A stretch of DNA of 64,000 nucleotides from Melioribacteraceae bacterium (GTDB lineage Bacteria; Bacteroidota; Ignavibacteria; Ignavibacteriales; Melioribacteraceae), in NCBI GenBank assembly GCA_022181065.1, contig BQMY01000115.1, positions 62,001 through 126,000 on the forward strand. The letters run 5' to 3'. A program made the translations under genes and the position numbers. The notes under the pieces were generated by a model that had not been told where the DNA came from, did not search any database, and saw only the letters and a list, made by a program, of their open reading frames with translations. Numbering within the stretch: position 1 is the stretch's first letter; the number at the start of each line of letters is the position of its first letter. Shown in pieces: positions 62,899 to 64,000 of the stretch.

Positions 62899-63675
62899 AT
62901 GGAATTTTCAAAACGTTACATAATTCAATGTATCGGGCATGCCGCGTCGAATATCCGACTAAAAGGGGAAGCCCTTGAGAATTTGAGTTTACTTAAAAAT
63001 TATATTCATAAATTCCCGGATTCCGAGTTTCTTTTCAGGGAGATGAAAAAAGTTACGGCTCTTTCGAGAATCGGCATCAAGCTGAATGAAATTTATATGT
63101 ATGCATCCTCAGACAGGGTGGACTTTTCCGTTTTATCAAAAGAGTTTTCAAGACAAAGCGCTGAACTCACAACACCACTAATGTTTCTGCTGAATGATAA
63201 TTCCACAGAAAAACTGGAGAACTACCTGCTTAATATTCGCCTGCCTCAAAAAGAAGTTCCTCGGGAAGAGACAGAAGAAAATTCATCTGATCAGGAAAAG
63301 CTGAAAGTACAATTAAAGCATAGAGAAGAGTTTAATAATTCGTTTATTCTTTTATTAAAAGAGTTAAATGAACTTCTCGATAATATTGCCACTAATTCAA
63401 TTGAAGTATCGGAAATTAAACACTATATTAGTTTGATTGAAGAAAAAATCGAGATTGCGGAGTCTGCTAATATTGAAATTGTTTCACGTGTTCTTGGGTG
63501 TGCAAATAGCGCACTTGAATTTATAGCAGTGAATAACGATTCTAAACACACAGAATTGATTGAAAAAGTACGTTCCGCATTTATTATTGTTGTTGTGGTT
63601 TTGAGAGGTAAAGATGTTGATTTAGGTCTTTACCTTGAAGAAGTTAACCAAATAAAGATGCTTTTAAGTAAATAA
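62899..63675 (+). CDS. Unrecognised helical protein downstream of alr
   Basis: The 258-residue protein is largely helical without a signal peptide or membrane segment. A charged Glu/Lys-rich linker lies near residues 118-140. A second helical part contains LLLKELNELLDNIATNSIEV. I recognise no family and see no catalytic motif. It starts one base after alr and ends 8 nt before the sugar nucleotidyltransferase-like gene, so it belongs to the same transcript. Function unknown. Confidence 0.7.
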   Translation: MEFSKRYIIQCIGHAASNIRLKGEALENLSLLKNYIHKFPDSEFLFREMKKVTALSRIGIKLNEIYMYASSDRVDFSVLSKEFSRQSAELTTPLMFLLNDNSTEKLENYLLNIRLPQKEVPREETEENSSDQEKLKVQLKHREEFNNSFILLLKELNELLDNIATNSIEVSEIKHYISLIEEKIEIAESANIEIVSRVLGCANSALEFIAVNNDSKHTELIEKVRSAFIIVVVVLRGKDVDLGLYLEEVNQIKMLLSK

Positions 63676-63683
63676 TAAATTCT

Positions 63684-64000
63684 ATGGAAAAATTTGCGAT
63701 TATTCTCGCCGGCGGGGTTGGTTACAATTTTTGGCCTCGCAGCCGGGAAAAAAGACCTAAACATTTACTAAAATTTTTTGATAATAAATCATTATTGCAA
63801 CTAACTCTTGAAAGAATCTCTGATATCTTTCCTAAAGAAAATGTTTATATTATCACCAACAGACTTCAGAAAATGGCCATAAAAGAGCAACTTCCGGAAA
63901 TCCCTGTTGAGAATATAATCGATGAGCCATTCGCTAAAAAAACTGCGGCATCAATTGCTCTTGCTAATGCAATAATAGAAAAAAGGGCGGGTGAAGCAGT
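63684..64000 (+). CDS. Mannose-1-phosphate guanylyltransferase-like gene, N-terminal part (cut by window edge)
   Basis: The visible 105 residues match the start of the ManC/GMP family of nucleotidyltransferases, which make GDP-mannose. The sequence reads FAIILAGGVGYNFWPRSREK followed by RPKHLLKFF and later IIDEPFAKKTAASIALANAI. The Lys of the R-P-K motif is present. However, the usual G-x-G-T/S-R-F-W-P loop reads G-V-G-Y-N-F-W-P, so the signature Arg is replaced by Asn. The right edge cuts the gene, so the rest cannot be checked. Confidence 0.82.
   Translation, partial: MEKFAIILAGGVGYNFWPRSREKRPKHLLKFFDNKSLLQLTLERISDIFPKENVYIITNRLQKMAIKEQLPEIPVENIIDEPFAKKTAASIALANAIIEKRAGEA

Overview
The window is a 64 kb stretch of low-GC, gene-dense DNA from a motile bacterium with a Gram-negative envelope: the flagellar set includes the P-ring and L-ring genes flgA, flgI and flgH. 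My best guess is the FCB group, near Ignavibacteriota/Chlorobi. The grounds are low GC, a TAnnTTTG-type promoter before the trp operon, many signal peptides ending in A-Q, and a Bacteroidota/Chlorobi-like mannose-1-phosphate guanylyltransferase start. This assignment is inference; there is no rRNA or other marker here.

Positions 1-40112 hold a nearly uninterrupted plus-strand flagellar and motility locus. It opens inside fliG and runs fliH-fliI-fliJ-motE-like-fliK (giant)-flgD-small conserved gene-flgE, closed by a strong terminator at 11254-11281. A second block follows: fliL-fliM-fliN-fliO-fliP-fliQ-fliR-flhB-flhA-flhF-flhG. Next come a small membrane protein gene, the flagellar sigma factor fliA, two tandem HDOD genes, a degenerate sensor kinase, two unrecognised proteins (one possibly FliK-like), flgF-flgG-flgA-flgH-flgI-flgJ-flgN-flgK-flgL, one stator pair (motA-motB), fliW-csrA, a REC-Hpt protein, a second and different stator pair, and two more response regulators. 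Most genes overlap or abut. Flagellin, fliF/fliE/flgB/flgC and the chemotaxis genes lie outside the window.

Positions 40204-48145 hold plus-strand metabolic genes: acetyl-CoA synthetase, a structured intergenic repeat, glucose-6-phosphate isomerase, a prolyl-oligopeptidase lipoprotein, a renalase-like flavoprotein and a HisH-like amidotransferase homologue without its nucleophile. Positions 48136-55795 hold a complete minus-strand tryptophan operon, trpE-trpG-trpD-trpC-trpF-aroF-trpB-trpA. It has a DAHP synthase inserted and an attenuation leader that encodes a 20-residue peptide with four Trp codons. The leader also contains mutually exclusive pairings and an intrinsic terminator with a ten-base U run.

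Positions 55982-64000 hold a conserved unknown gene, a membrane pyrophosphatase of the K+-dependent sequence class, a minus-strand MoxR/chelatase-type AAA+ ATPase and VWA pair, alanine racemase, an unknown helical protein, and the start of a mannose-1-phosphate guanylyltransferase-like gene cut by the window edge.

The most notable observations are the trp attenuator with a possibly leaderless leader peptide, the structured GGA-rich leader before flgE next to a CsrA/FliW system, the degenerate kinase near a kinase-less HisKA regulator, the pseudo-glutaminase, the two dissimilar stator systems, and the 145-nt motA/motB overlap. I saw no CRISPR array, tRNA, rRNA, transposase or phage gene.
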